This document shows, one piece after another, positions 8,928 through 10,048 of a stretch of DNA of 10,048 bases; the stretch's first letter is position 1, and the number at the start of each line of letters is the position of its first letter. The notes under the pieces are model-generated. The model was not told where the DNA came from. It searched no databases and was given only the letters and a program-made list of their open reading frames with translations. This DNA is from Gemmatimonadales bacterium (GTDB taxonomy: Bacteria > Gemmatimonadota > Gemmatimonadetes > Gemmatimonadales > GWC2-71-9), in contig JACCSZ010000179.1 in NCBI GenBank assembly GCA_013812695.1, forward strand, positions 1-10,048. Direction: 5' to 3'. A program made the position numbers and the translations under genes.

Positions 8928-8950
8928 AGGAACGACAGCCATCCAACATG

Positions 8951-8979
8951 AAAAAGGGACCGGCATGGACGCCAGCCCC
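8951..8979 (-). terminator. Intrinsic terminator downstream of the PepSY lipoprotein gene
   Basis: Read on the minus strand, GGGGCTGGC (8979-8971), a 6-nt loop and GCCGGTCCC (8964-8956) form a 9-bp stem with two G-U pairs, directly followed by five T (8955-8951). This is a standard Rho-independent terminator shape. It lies 86 bases past the lipoprotein stop and upstream of csp, so it should separate the two genes into distinct transcripts. Confidence 0.75.
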
Positions 8980-9065
8980 TTACTGCTCACGTCGATATCG
9001 ACCGCACGGATGCAGGCCGACGGCGCAACATAATCACGGCTCCCGCCAGGCGCAAGCCCCCCTTC

Positions 9066-9407
9066 TTAGTCGCTGTCGTCAGGCTCGATCTCCACCACGC
9101 CACCGTCCGAGGCACGGACCTCTACCTCCTTGCGCCCCCCGGGGGTCTGAACCTTGACCTCGAACAGGAGCTCGCCACCCTCGGTCTCCTGATCGACGGC
9201 GACAGCTGTCCCTCCAGCCGCTTCCGCCGCGATCGCCATGGCTTGATCGCTGGTGACGGGTGGGGCAATGCCCAATCCGGTTGCGAACTCGCGGTTCGGA
9301 GGATCGTACTTCATGCCGGCGGACTGACTTGGCCCGGAGCCGCCCTGGCAGCCGGCCAGTGCCGAGGTCGCCACGAGGAAAAGGGCGGGAACCATGTGGA
9401 GCCTCAT
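9066..9407 (-). CDS. Small PepSY-domain lipoprotein
   Basis: Encodes 113 residues. The N-terminus is a lipoprotein signal: Arg and His at positions 3-4, a hydrophobic stretch (residues 6-18) and the lipobox LAGC with Cys20, so the mature protein would be lipidated and face the periplasm or cell exterior. A short Gly/Ser-rich tether follows. Residues about 50-110 look like one PepSY-type domain: TSDQAMAIAAEAAGG (helix), then beta-strand-like segments ELLFEVKVQTPGGRKEVEV and GGVVEIEPDD. PepSY domains occur as protease propeptide inhibitors and in cell-surface proteins; the precise role of stand-alone small ones is mostly unknown, so no substrate or partner is proposed. The ATG at 9407 is chosen because AGGAGG lies 6 bases upstream and it gives a complete signal peptide; Met5 would shorten the basic N-region. 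The acidic C-terminus (EPDDSD) is typical of these proteins. It is followed by its own terminator. Confidence 0.85.
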   Translation of the reverse strand: MRLHMVPALFLVATSALAGCQGGSGPSQSAGMKYDPPNREFATGLGIAPPVTSDQAMAIAAEAAGGTAVAVDQETEGGELLFEVKVQTPGGRKEVEVRASDGGVVEIEPDDSD

Positions 9408-9413
9408 GCTTCA

Positions 9414-9419
9414 CCTCCT
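9414..9419 (-). promoter_or_regulatory. Ribosome binding site of the PepSY lipoprotein
   Basis: AGGAGG on the minus strand, within the longer match AGGAGGTGA, is 6 bases before the ATG at 9407. This near-perfect Shine-Dalgarno fixes the start and suggests efficient translation. Confidence 0.85.
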
Positions 9420-9550
9420 GAGATGCGGGTGGCCAGGGCATCCGGCCGCCGTACCACCTGGAGCAAACGTGCCGGTCAGATGTGACACAAAGTCGCCCTA
9501 ACGGCGGCCTGCGGGTCGGCATCCTGTCGAACGGTCGTCAGATCGCCTAC
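9420..9550 (-). other. Intergenic gap between lipoprotein and hydrolase genes
   Basis: This gap should hold the lipoprotein promoter and the 3' end of the hydrolase transcript. I see no strong hairpin with a T-run and no strong sigma-70 pair. The best candidate is TTGTGT followed 17 bases later by TTTGCT on the minus strand, with a weak -10. The short palindrome TGTGACACA (9481-9489) overlaps that region but is too small to call an operator. Co-transcription with the hydrolase gene is possible. Confidence 0.3.
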
Positions 9551-10048
9551 TCAGCGGGACGCCTCGTCCAGCCGGGCCACGGCGGCCAGCACCGCCGCCG
9601 GCTGCTCTTCCTGGATGTACTGGCCCGAGCCGGTCACGCTGTCGGCGCGGAAGTCGCGCAGGCGGCTCGTTAGCATCTGACGCTGCTCCTTTGTGACCTC
9701 GGCCGGGTGCTCGACCGTCCCCACCAGCAGCCGCACCGGTACTGCGCACTCGTGCAGGCGGTCGGCCAGCGAGTCGCCCTCCTTCGCCTTCGACATCCGC
9801 TGGAAGGCGTCGATCGAGCCGTGCATGTCCGCGGTCTGTCCCGCCGTGTAGCCGCGGATCACGGCGTCGGTGACCCAGGTGGTGTCGCCGGAGTTCTTCA
9901 CGATCTCACGCCGCACGTCGTGCCGCAGCTTCGATTCGTCCAGCGCGAACTTGACCAGCCCGCCTCCGAACTTGAACACCCGACGCATGCCCGGCGTGGC
10001 CGCGCTCTCGGCGGGGCCGCCGCCGATCGAGAGCAGCCCGCGCACCAG
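9551..10048 (-). CDS. Alpha/beta-hydrolase-fold protein, C-terminal part (5' end outside window)
   Basis: Only the last 165 residues are visible; the gene runs off the right edge and no start is assigned (the GTG at 10045 is internal by homology). The first residues, VRGLLSIGGGP, match the strand that follows the nucleophile elbow in alpha/beta hydrolases, so the oxyanion region and nucleophile lie outside. A helical cap-like segment follows (about visible residues 20-105, including DDTTW-like SGDTTWVTDAVIRGYTAG), then VPVRLLVGT, the strand that usually precedes the acid residue, and finally VTGSGQYIQEEQPAAV, the usual site of the catalytic His. Homologues generally read G-x-G-H-(F/Y)-x-x-E-x-P; here the His position is Gln (codon CAG). 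No clear acid is seen after LLVGT (TVEHPAEV). It could therefore be an inactive or altered relative, or an enzyme using another residue. Family membership is well supported; the substrate is unknown. The stop is TGA at 9553-9551. Confidence 0.8.
   Translation of the reverse strand: MVRGLLSIGGGPAESAATPGMRRVFKFGGGLVKFALDESKLRHDVRREIVKNSGDTTWVTDAVIRGYTAGQTADMHGSIDAFQRMSKAKEGDSLADRLHECAVPVRLLVGTVEHPAEVTKEQRQMLTSRLRDFRADSVTGSGQYIQEEQPAAVLAAVARLDEASR

Noticed and set aside
8812..8949. N-terminal extension of the cold-shock protein to 115 residues
   Set aside because: The added residues do not resemble any cold-shock protein and overlap the terminator T-run region, while the internal ATG at 8811 has a well-placed AAGGAG.
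9481..9489. Palindrome TGTGACACA as a CRP/FNR-type operator
   Set aside because: The half-sites are separated by a single base instead of the spacing such regulators need, and no clear promoter is near it.
9079..9522. Minus-strand 147-codon frame overlapping the lipoprotein gene
   Set aside because: It is an alternative frame over a gene with a clear signal peptide, lipobox and ribosome binding site; its product is Arg/Gly-rich with no features.

Overview
The window comes from a GC-rich bacterial chromosome (roughly 70% G+C by eye). Strongly GC-biased third codon positions leave long open frames on both strands. Nothing fixes the taxon. An envelope-glucan synthase, a diderm-style lipoprotein and a single-domain cold-shock protein fit a Gram-negative or environmental high-GC lineage such as Proteobacteria, Rokubacteria-like or Acidobacteria-like groups, but this is a guess.

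About 84% of the window (3-8474, + strand) is one very large gene, open at the left edge, for a cyclic beta-1,2-glucan synthase of the NdvB/ChvB/Cgs type. It is a single membrane polypeptide. It carries a GT84 glycosyltransferase core flanked by membrane helices, a central glycoamylase-like cyclisation domain, and a C-terminal GH94-type part in which the beta-sandwich module occurs twice and the phosphorylase barrel once. All the motifs I could check are intact.

The right 1.5 kb is a run of short minus-strand genes, convergent with the synthase: a CspA-family cold-shock protein (8602-8811), a small PepSY-domain lipoprotein (9066-9407), and the C-terminal part of an alpha/beta-hydrolase-fold protein (9551 to the right edge). 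Hairpins separate the units. A 16-bp GC-rich hairpin sits on the synthase stop codon, a terminator-like hairpin follows csp, and a well-formed intrinsic terminator with five T follows the lipoprotein gene. The three small genes therefore look mostly independently transcribed, with no evident pathway link to the glucan synthase.

I see no tRNA, rRNA, CRISPR array, insertion sequence, phage gene or defence system. The most notable points are the alpha/beta hydrolase with Gln where the catalytic His normally stands, the stop-codon-overlapping hairpin, the internal module duplication in the synthase, and a very long antisense open frame that codon bias explains.
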